From contig CM055092.1 in NCBI GenBank assembly GCA_029204225.1, positions 28,008,320 through 28,072,319 on the forward strand: a stretch of 64,000 bases of DNA, read 5' to 3'. The notes under the pieces were generated by a model, which saw only the letters and a list, made by a program, of their open reading frames with translations, searched no databases and was not told where the DNA came from. The first letter of the stretch is position 1; each line of letters begins with the position of its first letter. Positions 13,780-26,739 of this stretch are shown in pieces. This stretch comes from Diphasiastrum complanatum. Lineage: Eukaryota; Streptophyta; Lycopodiopsida; Lycopodiales; Lycopodiaceae. A program made the position numbers and the translations under genes.

Positions 13780-15050
13780 GATGAGGAGGTAATATTATTA
13801 ACAACTGAGAATTCATGGTATTTTGATATGATTGAATATTTGCAGACATTACAATATCCAACAGGAATGATTAGGGAGGAAAAAAATGTTTTCCAATATC
13901 GAGTCACTCCCTATACCATAATCTCAGGAATTTTGTATCAAATGGGAAATGACTAAGAACTCAGGAGGTGCTTGGAGAAAAAATAGATTCAACAAGTGAT
14001 CAAATCTTTTTATGTAGAAGTTGGAGGCCAATTTGCAATGAAAAATATGGTAAATAAAATTATGAACGGAAAATATTGGTGGCCAAGGATGTATAAAGAT
14101 GTTCATAAGTTCATTTTGAACTGTGATCAATGTCAAAGAGTTGGTAAACCAACAGCTTCTAGCAATTGGCCTTTAGTTCCAATTTTACCATTGGCGCCTT
14201 TTGAAAAATAAGGGATCGATTTTGTGGGTCCTATTAAACCAGTTACAAGGCATAAGAAGAATCGATGTATACTGGTTGCCACAAATTACTATACCAAGAT
14301 GGTGGAGGCTGAGGCAAAAAAAGAAATGATGCAAAGACTGTTGCTAATTTTCTCTTTGTAATATAATTACTAGGTACGAATGTCCATTGGAGTTGGTAAG
14401 TGACAAGGGTACTCATTTTATCAATCAGATTGCAAAGTTATTAAAGTACTTCATGATCACCCATCGAAGGACAACACCTTACAACCCTAAAGCTAATGTG
14501 TTAACGGAGAGAGCTAATGCATACTTTGTAAGATTTTAAACAAAAGTACTGATCAACATTCTATTGATTGGAATTCCAAGTTACCATATGTTTTTTGGGC
14601 CTATCAAAATACTGAGAAGATAACTACATTTTATTTGGTGTATGGGATGTATCCCATGCTACCTATTGAATTTAATATAGCTATTTATCGAATTCAAGAG
14701 TCTGAGAGAGATGAATCTAACCAGATGATAAACGAAAGGCTCCATATTATATCTCGATTAGAAGAAGATCGATATTGTGCTTTACATGAAACATCTCAGG
14801 TACAAGCTAAAAGAAAAGCAAGATATGACAAGAATCTAAAAAAAACATCTTTAAAAGAAGGAGATCTTGCTTTATTATATGACAGTCATCATATGAAGTT
14901 TCCAGGGAACCTGCATACATGGTGGATGGGACCGTATAAGGTAATTGAAGTATTCAACAATGGTTATATTCAATTGGCAGACCTGCAAGATCAATTATTG
15001 GACACTTGGGTAAATGGAATCCAAGTGAAAAAATATATCTTTTTTTTTTT
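13780..15050 (+). pseudogene. Ty3/gypsy integrase (family A), 5'-truncated copy
   Basis: The reading passes through several frames. In order: a connector PYTIISGILYQMGND; the HHCC zinc-binding region with ILNCDQCQRVG (about 14,110); the catalytic core with [10 protein letters not shown] (about 14,214) and LVSDKGTHF (about 14,394), then RRTTPYNPKAN; and the C-terminal domain WWMGPYKVIEVFNNGYIQLA near 14,921. The C-terminus matches the integrase at 36.97-37.2 kb almost word for word (GPYKVIEVFNN), so both are one family. No RT precedes it, so the copy is truncated. Stops and frameshifts abolish function. Confidence 0.88.
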
Positions 15051-15690
15051 CTTTATTTTATTTTTGTTTTTGCGTTTTGTGTTTTAATTTTGCCGTTGTA
15101 GTTTTTAGAAGAAAATAAACCTCTTGCTTTTACGTAAGCAATTATTGATTCATGTTTTTCCAAGAGCAATAAATTATTGATTCAATGAGGACGTTTCCTA
15201 ATTTGGGAGGAGGAGACGTTATACTTTGAAATTTTCAAATTTTTGATTATTTTATATTTTTCAATTTTTTTCGATCTAGTGAGCTCTCTGTGTATCTCGG
15301 TCTTTGTATTCGTCGAGTAACTAAAGACATTATTGGATTATATAAGGTATCAAATCTTTCTCTGAATCGCAGTATCAAAAAATGTAGATTCGATTCGATT
15401 CGATTCGAGTTTGTATCAAATTTTTTGAACATTTTTTTTTCCGATTCGAGTCGATCTTTTATCGAATTTTTCGAATTATTCTATAGGGTCCAATTTTCCA
15501 AAAAGATGTTCTATGGTACTAGGGTCATTATTACAAACTTTGGAAGTTTAATGTGATAAAGTGAAACTCTCTTTTATTGACACGTGTGCTATTTTCGATC
15601 CATGAAAAACAAACACTTTGTAAGTTTTCCTTCATTTGTAACGAACACTTTCTCAGCTCTTCTGCTAGCGCATTCCTTTACGCCGGTACA
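15051..15690 (+). promoter_or_regulatory. Spacer between integrase and ORF3, with PPT-like and TATA-like signals
   Basis: A purine-rich TTGGGAGGAGGAGAC near 15,199 resembles a polypurine tract. A TATATAAGG lies at 15,339-15,347. A short (ATTCG)n run occurs near 15,389-15,408. The last 100 bases before 15,691 resemble the sequence just before ORF3 in the 36-kb copy. An LTR-type or internal promoter for ORF3 is possible but unproven. Confidence 0.4.
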
Positions 15691-16860
15691 ATGCCCTTCC
15701 AGCTTTTTTGTCCGCTTTTGTGTGTGCTTGATCGTTGGAATAATGGCTTCTGTAAGAGTGTGAAAAACAAAACGGAGATCCCTTATGAAGAATGGTGCGT
15801 AGGAGCGGAAGTATTCAAGCTGGATACCATAAGATATCTGGACAAGTTAGTTTTGCTAACCAATGTGTGCAACGAACTAATGGACGTATCTGCGTTAAAG
15901 GAGGATCCTATTTCTTCACAGCGAGGAATCAGACCTTGGAGCTAACAAAGGAAATGTACGTGGATTGCTTTAAACTGCCTTCAATTAGGAGTGTACGTAA
16001 AGGTAGAAAAATTACGATACAAGCTTACCTACTTCAAAGATTTCGGCTGTGTGGCATTTATAAAGTGGGTTAGTGATATGGCATATGGCATAAACTAGAA
16101 CCCCCACTATTTCACCTTCAAATTTACAGTACTTGTTACAAATTTATGAAGGTGTAGAAGTAGATTTAACGGAAGTTTCTTATCAATTATTTTTGAAAGA
16201 TATGAAGAAGCCGCAATTAGGTTGTGGGGAGCACAACTGAGTTACATTGCCGAATACCTTGGCATAATTAACTGATGCGGAGAAGAAATTGCTGAAGAAG
16301 GAGGATACTAAAAACTTGGAAAGCTTATATGACATTGGCGAAAGCAGTGACAACACCTTGGATTAGAGGAACGATAATGATAGAACAGAATCTAACATGG
16401 AGCATGATCAGTTAGATGATACGGTTACTCCACCACTTCGCGGATTGATCATCTTTTGCAAGAACCAGAGAAAGAAGAAGATCCAGTTATGGACACAAGT
16501 GACACTACAACAACAATACAGCTTTCGGATGATAATAGGGTAAACAATCAAGCCGATGAAAATGGATGAGGCCCAGGATTTTCAAGCGCCAGAGGAACAA
16601 TTCTGATGATTTATCTGATCGTTTTTTGTACTCATATTTGAAAATTTTATTTACTTCAACAAATGGAGTAGTAAATTTTGTACGAAGGCAGCAGAGTGAA
16701 GTGGAAGAATTACAAATTTTAAGATGTAAAGTTAAGCAGCAACTGAGTACCATTACAGCTCTAACTACTACTGCGAATCAAGTCATTGAACTTCATGCGG
16801 AGTTAGCTACAAAGAAAGATGAAATCAATGACCTAACAAAAGAAACCACAAGGACCTTTT
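15691..16860 (+). pseudogene. ORF3 of gypsy family A, decayed copy
   Basis: An extra open region lies about 640 bases after the integrase. It starts at ATG 15,691 (MPFQLFCPLL). The conserved block KLVLLTNVCNELMD (about 15,845) continues in another frame after a shift near 15,895 as SYFFTARNQTLELTKEMY (about 15,918). The 36-kb copy has VILTDVCHELIRN and IFTTVQNQEIIITKGFY at the same places. The middle part is riddled with stops. The C-terminal part (16,566-16,860) is coiled-coil-like, for example QSEVEELQILRCKVKQQL and VIELHAELATKKDEINDLTK. The function is unknown; the position corresponds to env-like or Athila ORFs of plant gypsy elements. Confidence 0.6.
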
Positions 16861-16881
16861 GATGAGTTCCTATGTAGGAAA

Positions 16882-17205
16882 AATAAAGGATTCTCCATAT
16901 AATTTTCTATACAACAATGAACATAACTAGGGAAAGTGCCAACTAGGAAAAAATGAACACTTCCTAGTTTCTACATCTAGGAAATCCACTATCGGATTTC
17001 TTATATAGGAAATTTAAGCCAGATTTCCTATGTAGGGAATTGTAACTAGGAAAATATAGATTTGGCTTAAATTTCCTATATAAGAAATTTGATAGTGGAT
17101 TTCCTAGATGTATAAACTAGGAAGTGTTCATTTTTTCCTAGTTGGCACTTTCCCTAGTTATGTTCATTGTTGTATAGGAAATTATATATTGGAGAATCCT
17201 TTATT
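16882..17205. repeat. Long near-perfect hairpin (foldback MITE-like)
   Basis: Two arms of about 145 bases form an inverted repeat with a short central gap near 17,030-17,060. The outer end AATAAAGGATTCTCC is mirrored by GGAGAATCCTTTATT. Inner segments such as AACATAACTAGGGAAAGTGC and its complement match without error. TCCTA/TAGGA motifs recur inside. It begins 22 bases after the ORF3 stop. No coding frame. Confidence 0.88.
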
Positions 17206-20174
17206 CTTTTATGTAAAAAAAATAAAAATAAATTTAACTTTATAATATATTATAATTGAAGTAAAAATTGAGCCATTAACTCCTAATAAATTAAAAAAAA
17301 AACAATTTTAATTATCATGATTCATAATATTGTAACACTTTTTTCAAAAATCTGAACAATAAACACAACTATTTAAATTTACACAAATAGTTTTACTCAA
17401 TATTTATAAAATCTATGTTTCTTTCATGTAGATCATGAAGATAGGCATACAAGATATTAAAGTTTCAAATCATCAAGGAAGGATTTGTGATCCTCTTTCC
17501 GTAATAATGTTTTACAACGAAACTAGAATATATTACAATCCGAACCATATGAAAGCGAAGTGTAAACATGATACCCCTCGATTGCATGGTTTTCACAATT
17601 TTAACCGAGACATCTTGGCACAGGTGGTAAGTTGGTGTACCCTGCTTGAGTTGGACTAGTCCACTTAAATTTAATTCTATGTGATCTCACTGGTGGATAA
17701 TACCAAAATGCATTAATCTAGACATATGATTGATGTTTTATTGACTCAAAGCAAGAATGGAAATTTTGGTTTGACGTCGACGGTCACTTCAGGTTTTGGC
17801 CCATCTCAAAATCTCATAAACAGGTTTTTGGCTGAAAAAATTATTTGATTGAAAAACAATTTTTCAAAAGTAGTGTTGCTGCTGAAAAGGGCAAGCTGCA
17901 ACATGTGCTTTTCAGCCACTGCCCTCACAGGCCCTCAAGTTCACAAAGTACTCAAATCCACAAGCGCAAGCTGCCTCCAACATGTGGCTTTTTAGCCACC
18001 GCCCTCACAGGCCCTCATAGGAAAGTTATGGATCAAGCAAAAGCCGCGAGCTGCACGCACCAACGTAATTTACGTCAAACAAATATATCATATGACTGCT
18101 TTGTGCTTTATAGACAATCTCAATCCACAATACTATCACGACATAAAATAGTCTTCCATAAACAGCAAAATATTAACTCAGAACTGAGAATTTAAGTTAT
18201 ATGAAAATCCAGATCAAAAGAAGATTCATCAATTCAAATTGCTACTACATGCAAAGGCAGCTATTTGATCAACAATATATCAAACTTACACAGCTCTCAA
18301 TACAGATAAAGTAGGCAGAATGCTGATCACATACTGCGAGAAGTAATTATTGATAAGAATCTTCTGATGATGAAGAAGGTTGGATATGCGATTGATGACA
18401 TCAATATCAAAAATCCTGCTTACAGATCCAATCAATGTTCAAGTACTTCCACAGCTATGCAAGACCGTCCCAAATCTCAAAATTTACCCACTGCACAAAC
18501 TTTGGTGAATACAAAACCCAAAGGAGCTAAAATTTTTGGTACTGAAGAATCATTGTTTCTCTATACTACAAAGTTGCACACAAAGGCCATAATCATCTTG
18601 GGAAACTAGTCATCAAAAATTATGAACGGATGTTCATTCAATGCTAAAAACGCACAAACTTAATGAAGAACTTCATGAGGCCATACTTAAATCTGCAATC
18701 TAATATTTCTGAAATACGTGCCTCTAAACAAAGAAAAATGACAGGTCCAAAAAAAAAAAGACAATATCAAATTCATACAGAAAGCGACAAAAACGCTATT
18801 ATCAGATATTTGAAAAACTGAGCACCTGATTTTCCAACAGAAAACTGAAAAACTGAATACCTGGATTTGCTAACAGAAGCTCGTTCTGTTACAAAAAACT
18901 AAAGTGGTATGACGACGTTGTAGAAAGTCGCACAGTTGCGAATAACTCACAGAGTTGCGAATGAGCGTTTAATTGATCATGCAGATCATCGCCATGACTC
19001 AAATGGAGAAACGAAATTTGATAGATCTTGAAAAAAGAAATGGGAGTTGGCTCGTAATGATGTCATATCATAATTGAATTTAGTTTCTAAGGCCCAATAA
19101 AATGTCAGCTACTACAACAAGAATGGATTGAATCAGCACATTCTCAAAATTATTTTATGACTAACATTCAGATCAACACCTGTATAGTTGAAGCAAGTAG
19201 AGAAAAAGTAATTCGTCGACAAGACGCCCTACAGTCGCAGGTTATATTTGCATGGTAAAATCAAGGATGCAAAAACTGGAGAATACAATGAAAGAGATCC
19301 CACAAGCCATGGTGGAAAAGCTTGCATTCTTGAGATTAGAACTTGTCTCTGCTATCCAGATCCAGTTACAGATAGCTTACCCAATTTTTCATCTGCTGTA
19401 TTAACATGAACTCAATAACATAACTGTAGTTGCAAGCCCGAAATCTTATGTAGATGTCTGATGCACAAGTTGCATAAATTTGGTGAATTAGAGAACAAAC
19501 AACAAGCATGGATTATTGAAACAAGCCACTTAAATATGAGTGACCTGAAATTTGGAAAGCCGAATACCGTCGGAGAAACTCTCAACCAAGAGAGCTGGTA
19601 CAGTCACTGTTTTTGTATTTGAAAAGGATTTTCATAAATTCAATTGAACAACGTAATTATTTCCAGCTCTTTTTGAAATATCGTATCCTGATATCACTCA
19701 TTCACAAAAAATCCAATAACTTGTTGAAACAAACAAATGCTAATGTGAGTACGAAAAAAATGACAAGCACTATATCAGTTATATGAAAAACTGAGCGCGG
19801 CCTAATTACTTGTTGGTTAACGTACCTGTCTACTGGATGTGAGAACAAACACCCATCTATTGGATTTGAGAACAAACACCTGTCTCATTACAATAAACCG
19901 TTACAAGAAACTGTGAGAAAAGATAGTACAATGGTGCAGGAAGTGAGACAGTTGTAGATTATTAACTCACAGAGATGCAAATCAGCAAATGCCAAAGAAG
20001 TAGCATTGCTAAACTGATCACGAAGATGGTCGGGCTAGAAAAGTAAATGATGAAGATGATAAAACAGAGAAAGCGTTGATTGCTTACAAAAAACTGCACT
20101 TTTGAAACAGTTGTTGCATGACAATTCTAGGCAAAGAACGAAATCATGTAACTCGAATCATAACAACCAAAAAT
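17206..20174. other. AT-rich spacer with minor repeats
   Basis: I recognise no gene. A direct repeat of about 45 bases, ending GCCCTCACAGGCCCTCA, occurs at about 17,892-17,936 and 17,968-18,018. A smaller duplicated phrase (GAGAACAAACACC) occurs near 19,840-19,880. Confidence 0.5.
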
Positions 20175-20339
20175 CAATATACTTACATATTCTTTCAATA
20201 TCCTCCAATACCAAATCTCTTTTGTTTTTACGAACAACTATTTTGTCTTATACCAAAGGCAAAAACCAACATACTTACATATGCACTTCAATGTCATCCA
20301 ATAATAAACATCTCTTTTGTTTTTTATGAACAACTATTT

Positions 20340-20345
<6 letters not shown>
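20175..20345 (+). repeat. Tandem duplication, two units of about 85 bases
   Basis: Both units read from ATACTTACATAT through AATCTCTTTTG or ACATCTCTTTTG to AACAACTATTTTG. They differ at scattered positions. Confidence 0.7.
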
Positions 20346-21269
<924 letters not shown>

Positions 21270-21394
21270 CTGACCATTGGCATACCACCAATAGTGTGTT
21301 TGCACTTGTAGTTACAAGTTCATTTCTTGAGGACTAAATTTGGTATGTTCAACATCCGCAACAATTCCAACATGTGTATATTTATCCATAGTTT

Positions 21395-21397
<3 letters not shown>
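21270..21397 (+). repeat. Direct repeat, unit 2
   Basis: Second copy of the 20,340-20,468 segment, again ending in CATAGTTTAGG before CT repeats. Confidence 0.88.
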
Positions 21398-21834
<437 letters not shown>

Positions 21835-21837
21835 TTA

Positions 21838-22640
21838 TTAACATCTTTTGAATGCCAAAAGGCACATAAGACCAAATATATACTTCTCAAGTGTGATAGA
21901 TACTGAAAAGGAGCATATAGCTGAAATGATTGGTCTATCAAGGCCAAACAAAATCTCTAAACTTCCTTCAGACATGAAAGTCTGAAGCATGGTACAATCA
22001 GGTATCGTATAACTATACAATAACCATCCAAACTTTATGATAGATCATGTACCCACAGGAACACTGCTGAAGAAAGCAAGGATAGAATAAGATGTAGGTG
22101 CTGAAGTAGTGGGCCTACGTCCATGAGCTCTAGGCCTTGAAGTCTGTAACATGTGGTCTGGAGGCAATATGTTGTCGGTGATCGCGATGAGAATCTTGAG
22201 GTAAGATATCTAACTCATCCTCTGACAAACTGTCGGCATCTACTCTAGATCATCTCCTGGAGAAAAAGGAGGTAATCTAGGTCTGCTGGGAGTCATGGTA
22301 TCCATACTGATCTCTCTGACAAATATCTCTATGGAACGTCCTTGAATCTCATAATAGATCGGGCATCTGAATAAAAAATGCTCCTCTAACTCCACCTCCC
22401 CTAATGTGCACATCTAACAAAGTCTACTCATATGAGGGATGCCCTAGAAGCGCCTTGTCTCCACATATAGATTATGTGAGGAAACTTGGAACTGACCCAG
22501 TGTAAAATGGAGGAAATGTGAGAGTCTGCTATCCAATAGCGAGGCAAAATTGGGACCCCATCAGTGTCTGGCTCTAGGAAATTGGAGCGATAGAAGTCCA
22601 GTTTGACCCCCAAGGGCCCCTACCAAGTCACTCGAGAATA
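21838..22640 (-). pseudogene. Non-LTR (LINE-like) reverse transcriptase C-terminus, decayed
   Basis: One minus-strand frame reads LGQFQVSSHNLYVETRRF-stop-GIPHMSRLC-stop-MCTLGEVELEEHFLFRCPIY (about 22,500-22,360). The spacing C-x2-C-x9-H-x4-C and the EEHFLFRCP text match the CCHC region downstream of the RT in LINE-type elements. Two stops fall within this motif. Farther on, up to 21,838, open segments such as SEGSLEILFGLDRPI could be the rest of the C-terminus. The RT catalytic domain is absent. Confidence 0.6.
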
Positions 22641-22689
22641 TGCACAATAAATAACCCCCCTCATATTAAAACGTCCTCTAGGACTCCCA

Positions 22690-22990
22690 ATCAAGATAGA
22701 GCACCAAAAACACCAAAGGGAGAATGCAGTAGATGAAACCGTCCCAACCAAACCTAGACCCAATACCGGTCTAGCCCCCGAGCATTCCAGGAGATAGCCA
22801 AATCACAGGAGTAGTGCTTCATAGTTAACAACATAACGGTGACCAAACTCTCCATCCCCCTCATGGACACGGGTGAGGGTATATATAGATCATAGAGCCT
22901 ACCATGCACTGAATCCACATGTAAGCACTCTAACAGATCATGCCCAATTCCCATGCATGTCCACTGCATGTAGGTACCCCTAACCCATAG
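22690..22990. repeat. Probable relative of the foldback element interior
   Basis: The phrase CCCAACCAAACCTAGA and the following TCTAGCCCCC(A/G)AGC occur here (near 22,743) and in the interior of the 9,989-10,509 element (near 10,134). A later (C)CATGCAC stretch also aligns. The terminal inverted arms are not seen here. Confidence 0.45.
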
Positions 22991-23935
22991 TAGCTAAGAC
23001 CCATGCAATAGCACAATGCATGTACATCCTATCTCATACTAGGATGCAACACACATACATGCTAATATCACATGCAGGTGGTCATTTGACTGCATGGTCC
23101 TACTCGACTACTATCTTTGACCTCAGAATTCAAAGTAAAAGAAACTCCTCTTTAGATTACCTTCTAGTTCCCATGAATCCTCATCATCCGAATGTCCTCT
23201 TTATTGAAACTAGATGCTCAATAACCTTTTGATTAGGCAATAATTTGGTCCTCGTATCAAGTATCTTTGCAGGATCCCAAGGAATTCTTTCAAATAAGTC
23301 TTCAAAAGAGTCTAGACCTTTACCAAAACCAAGGTAATCCCCCTCACGTGAAATCATCAGACGACTAACACGGAACATAGGATAAGCCTTAATCTTGTCC
23401 AGCAAATCTAATTGGTAATTCACATAAGCTATCATGCACAAGAGCTTACACAGAGCTAACAAGAAAAACACAACATTCTTAAGGCAATCGGAAGTATATA
23501 TTCTCTCTCTACAATTACCACTATATACACAGTATCGGTTTCTCCTTAGGACAATCCTACATGGCAAGGCTGCCGCTGACAGGACCAAGTTCGGACACAT
23601 GTGCCAATACGCGCCACATGCATGACTATGTCGGATTCATCGTAGAGATGTGTGTACACTGTCTAAAAAAGCATTGTACTATCAGATTTCTACAGTCGTA
23701 GTAAGACTAAGCTTTAAATCCAACACTCTTCCTAAAGCTTACGCATTCAATCTGTTAACGTATGTACATTTTGCATCTACGTGCCTTATTTATATTTGTA
23801 CAATTTAATTACAAGACATAATCATAAGAATGGATCAACTCCTAATGCTAGTCATGAGCCTTATTGTGGTTTCATGTCAATCTTTATCATATTGCCTGTA
23901 GGATCTTCGTGAGAGAGACACTGGTTTTTTTGTTG
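22991..23935. other. Unassigned spacer
   Basis: No recognisable gene or strong repeat. A 138-codon minus-strand open frame (23,184-23,600) has no known motif. Confidence 0.4.
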
Positions 23936-23939
23936 TTAT

Positions 23940-24215
23940 TCGTAGGTCTTCATATTAAGTTCATAATGCCTCGTAACATATTTTCTTACGTCATCCTTGC
24001 AGGTCACTTACGAGTTCCTTACGAGTCACTTATGAGTTTCGTTGTGGAATCTTTATGAGTCATTCTAGGCATTTTATGGGTGGTGATCATAATGCCTTGT
24101 AAGCCTTATGGATTCCTTACGAGCTACTCCTTTCATACTCTTTATGAGTTTCTTATGAAAACCTGTAGCGATTGTTATGACTCGTAATAGGAAGCCTTAC
24201 AAGTCTCTTACTGCA
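23940..24215 (+). repeat. Region of short degenerate TTACGAGT/TTATGAGT repeats
   Basis: The motif CTTACGAGT or TTATGAGT recurs about seven times, for example at 24,006-24,060 and 24,116-24,150. It adjoins the copia remnant and may be part of its LTR. Confidence 0.5.
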
Positions 24216-24219
24216 AATG

Positions 24220-24750
24220 CTATATCAGGTTTGATTTTGTCTACTAGATATAACAATGATCCAATCAGCCTACAATAGGGTGTTTTGGCCATTCATTCCT
24301 CTTCCTCGAGAGTTTACGGACAATCTGCCTTGCTCAGTATTGTTCCAGGTATCATGGGAGTATGCACACCTTTGCATTCGAGCATGTTGAAGCCTTCAAT
24401 GATCTTTTGAGTGTACTTTTGCTGGTAAAGATACGACTTACCACCTTCAAAGTCTCTCACGATCTGCAAGCCTAGATAGATTTTAGCTTCTCCTAGGTCA
24501 GCGATCTCAAATATTTCAAAAATGTCTCTTTTGACATTTGAAATTAACTTATCTCTTCTTGAGAAGATAAGTGTGTCATCTACATAAACAACTAGAATGA
24601 TTATTTCATTTTGGACATGCTTGATATAGACATTTGATTAAACAAATAGAGGTTTGAAGCCTATGGAACGTAGTGCTTTGTCCTTCTTTCTATGATATTG
24701 TCTCGCTGCTTGTTTGAGACCATAAATGCTTTTATTCATGTGACATCATG
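24220..24750 (-). pseudogene. Ty1/copia RT fragment
   Basis: The minus strand reads a copia RT: SIYGLKQAARQYHRKKDKAL, then NEIIILVVYVDDTLIFSRRD with an intact YVDD box (about 24,580), ADLGEAKIYLGLQIVRDFEG, and FNMLECKGVHTPMIPGT. RNase H, expected at lower coordinates, is missing; TTACGAG repeats lie there instead. Confidence 0.85.
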
Positions 24751-25039
24751 TATACTCTCATGCATAGCTATTTCAAGAGAAATTGTTTTTTGTCGTCGTG
24801 CAATTTTTGGTTACATCTAATTCACATTGCAGATAGACGATTCATAGATCAAACGTACTTATCTAATGATGAATGTTGAATGTTTCTAAATGCTCTTGAT
24901 GATTCTTCCTTGTACACATTACATTTAATTTGTGTATGGTTACGTAATCAATTGTATAGATCCCAAAGTTTGGATCATACAACTCAATATAAAAACTGAG
25001 TTTGAATTCGATAGGCGTAGTTCATTGCATTGAGGAACA

Positions 25040-25270
25040 TATCATTTAGTTTCCCAAACAACAACATCATGCCCATCATCAAAAATATCCATAATTGGTC
25101 CATCATCAAGAGGAATTTTCACGACAACATCCCCTCTTGATGTGTCGGTTTTCCCTGCATCATCATCCTTGTACATCATGGATTCGTCAAAGATAGCATC
25201 ATGGCTAACGTGCATTTTCTCTCCAAATGTTCAAAGCACACCTATACCCCTCCACATGATCAATCATAAC
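25040..25270 (-). pseudogene. Copia linker between integrase and RT
   Basis: The minus strand reads HDAIFDESMMYKDDDAGK and then DVVVKIPLDDGPIMD. In intact copia elements the phrase (S)RDVxFDExxxY lies between integrase and RT. It belongs with the RT fragment at 24.2-24.75 kb. The roughly 290 bases between them are too decayed to read. Confidence 0.6.
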
Positions 25271-25302
25271 CTAAGAAGATATACTTTTTTAAAAAAAAAT
25301 CA

Positions 25303-25514
25303 TTTGTAGGCTAGCACACAGGCGTGCTAACTTTTACAGCTTCATGAACATTTTTTCATAATACAAATAAACATATATAAAAGGTAGCAAAGTGTAATCT
25401 AATAAATTCATCAAAAGACACTTTTTCATCTTCTAGATATGAGTATATATCGATTATGAAAAAAAAGTTTATGGAGTTGTAAAGTTTAGCATGCCGGCAT
25501 GCTAACCTACAAAA
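25303..25514. mobile_element. Small MITE with about 46-bp inverted termini
   Basis: The left end TTTGTAGGCTAGCACACAGG and the right end (complement TTTGTAGGTTAGCATGCCGG) form imperfect inverted repeats that extend to GCTTCATGAAC and its mirror. No coding capacity. A half copy lies at 25,612-25,715. Confidence 0.7.
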
Positions 25515-25611
25515 GAGAGCTACTTTGTACGTCAATGTTCCGAATTGGCTCCAAAATATAAACAAAATTTTCTCATTAAAGTTTATTCAAAAAATTACAT
25601 TTCTTTGATTT

Positions 25612-25715
25612 TTTGTAGGCTAGCACACCAGCAGGCTAGCTTTTATAGCTTCATGAATATTTTTCAGTAATGAAGATAAACCTATATTTAGAGTAGCAAA
25701 GTATCTTGTGATAGA
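25612..25715. mobile_element. Half copy of the 25.3-kb MITE
   Basis: It starts TTTTGTAGGCTAGCACACC and continues CTTCATGAATATTTTTC, then GAGTAGCAAAGT, parallel to the left half of the 25,303 element. The right terminus is not seen. Confidence 0.6.
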
Positions 25716-26739
25716 GATATTTAAAATTTGATGGATAGTCAAATTTTTAAATGTGTATCAAATCACAATGCTTGTTCATAGAAAAAAAAAATAGTGCCAT
25801 CAGAAGATAAGCACACATGTGAGCCTTTTTTGTTGGATCATGAGAAAGGAAACTCACAAAAAATTCACTAGCAAAGTGTCAAGACCCACTTTGTAATATC
25901 TTTTTTACATGCTCTGTTTATGTTTCATCAATTCTAAAATTGTAGGATGAACTTGATGAATTGATTTCACATGGAACCTCAAAATTACACTGAATAGATT
26001 TGCATTGCTGCTATGCTGAATGGAAAGATGAAAATTATAACTTTGAGTTTAAAGCAGAGGACTAGATTTATGAATTGGGTTTGCAGGCAATTCTGTCAAA
26101 GTTTAGTACTTTGGCAATAAAGGTTCAGATGAATAGCTGTCTTAGATAACAAGGCCTGTCTATCAAGGTGATACAAATTGCGTGACCAGAAAAAGTAGTT
26201 TCTACTTACTGCATAGAATGCCATCCTAATTTCTTTCAATAGCTCCATTACTTGCCTTTGGATTGAAAATAGTGATGAGAGGTTTCTTACCGGCTAATGG
26301 CATCCTTTGATTACTCTACTTTATCACAGAGTCCAGACTCATCCCTGTGAGGATGGAGCTTCTCATCCCTGTTGTGAGTATGGAGGTTCTCAAATATATG
26401 AAACTCAATGGAAAATTTTGGCAAATTGTTGATCCTACACATCTAAGATTTGACAATACTGGACCAAGCGTGTTGCAAAAGTGGCATAAGAATTGTAATC
26501 ATTATCCATGTGGAAGTGATATGCTGAAGATGGCACTCACATAAATTTTTTGTGTTGAGCTTCTGAATAACGTGTTTGCCTGAACTAACTCCATCTGTCT
26601 AACTACAAACTTCTTGGTGAATTTGAGGAGATAAAATTAACGACAAAGTGCTTGGTGTATTTACAGTTTGGTCTAACATTTGCCGTATTTTCTTTTCTCT
26701 AAATTGTACCTTGACGGAATTTCAGACACATCTATAAAA
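25716..26739. other. Intergenic, 3' side of the GRAS gene
   Basis: AT-rich, with no gene recognised. The part nearest 26,740 should include the 3' UTR of the GRAS gene; no obvious AATAAA was picked out. Confidence 0.45.

Noticed and set aside
23184-23600. 138-codon minus-strand open frame
   Set aside because: No recognisable motif, not conserved with anything else in the window, and compatible with chance.
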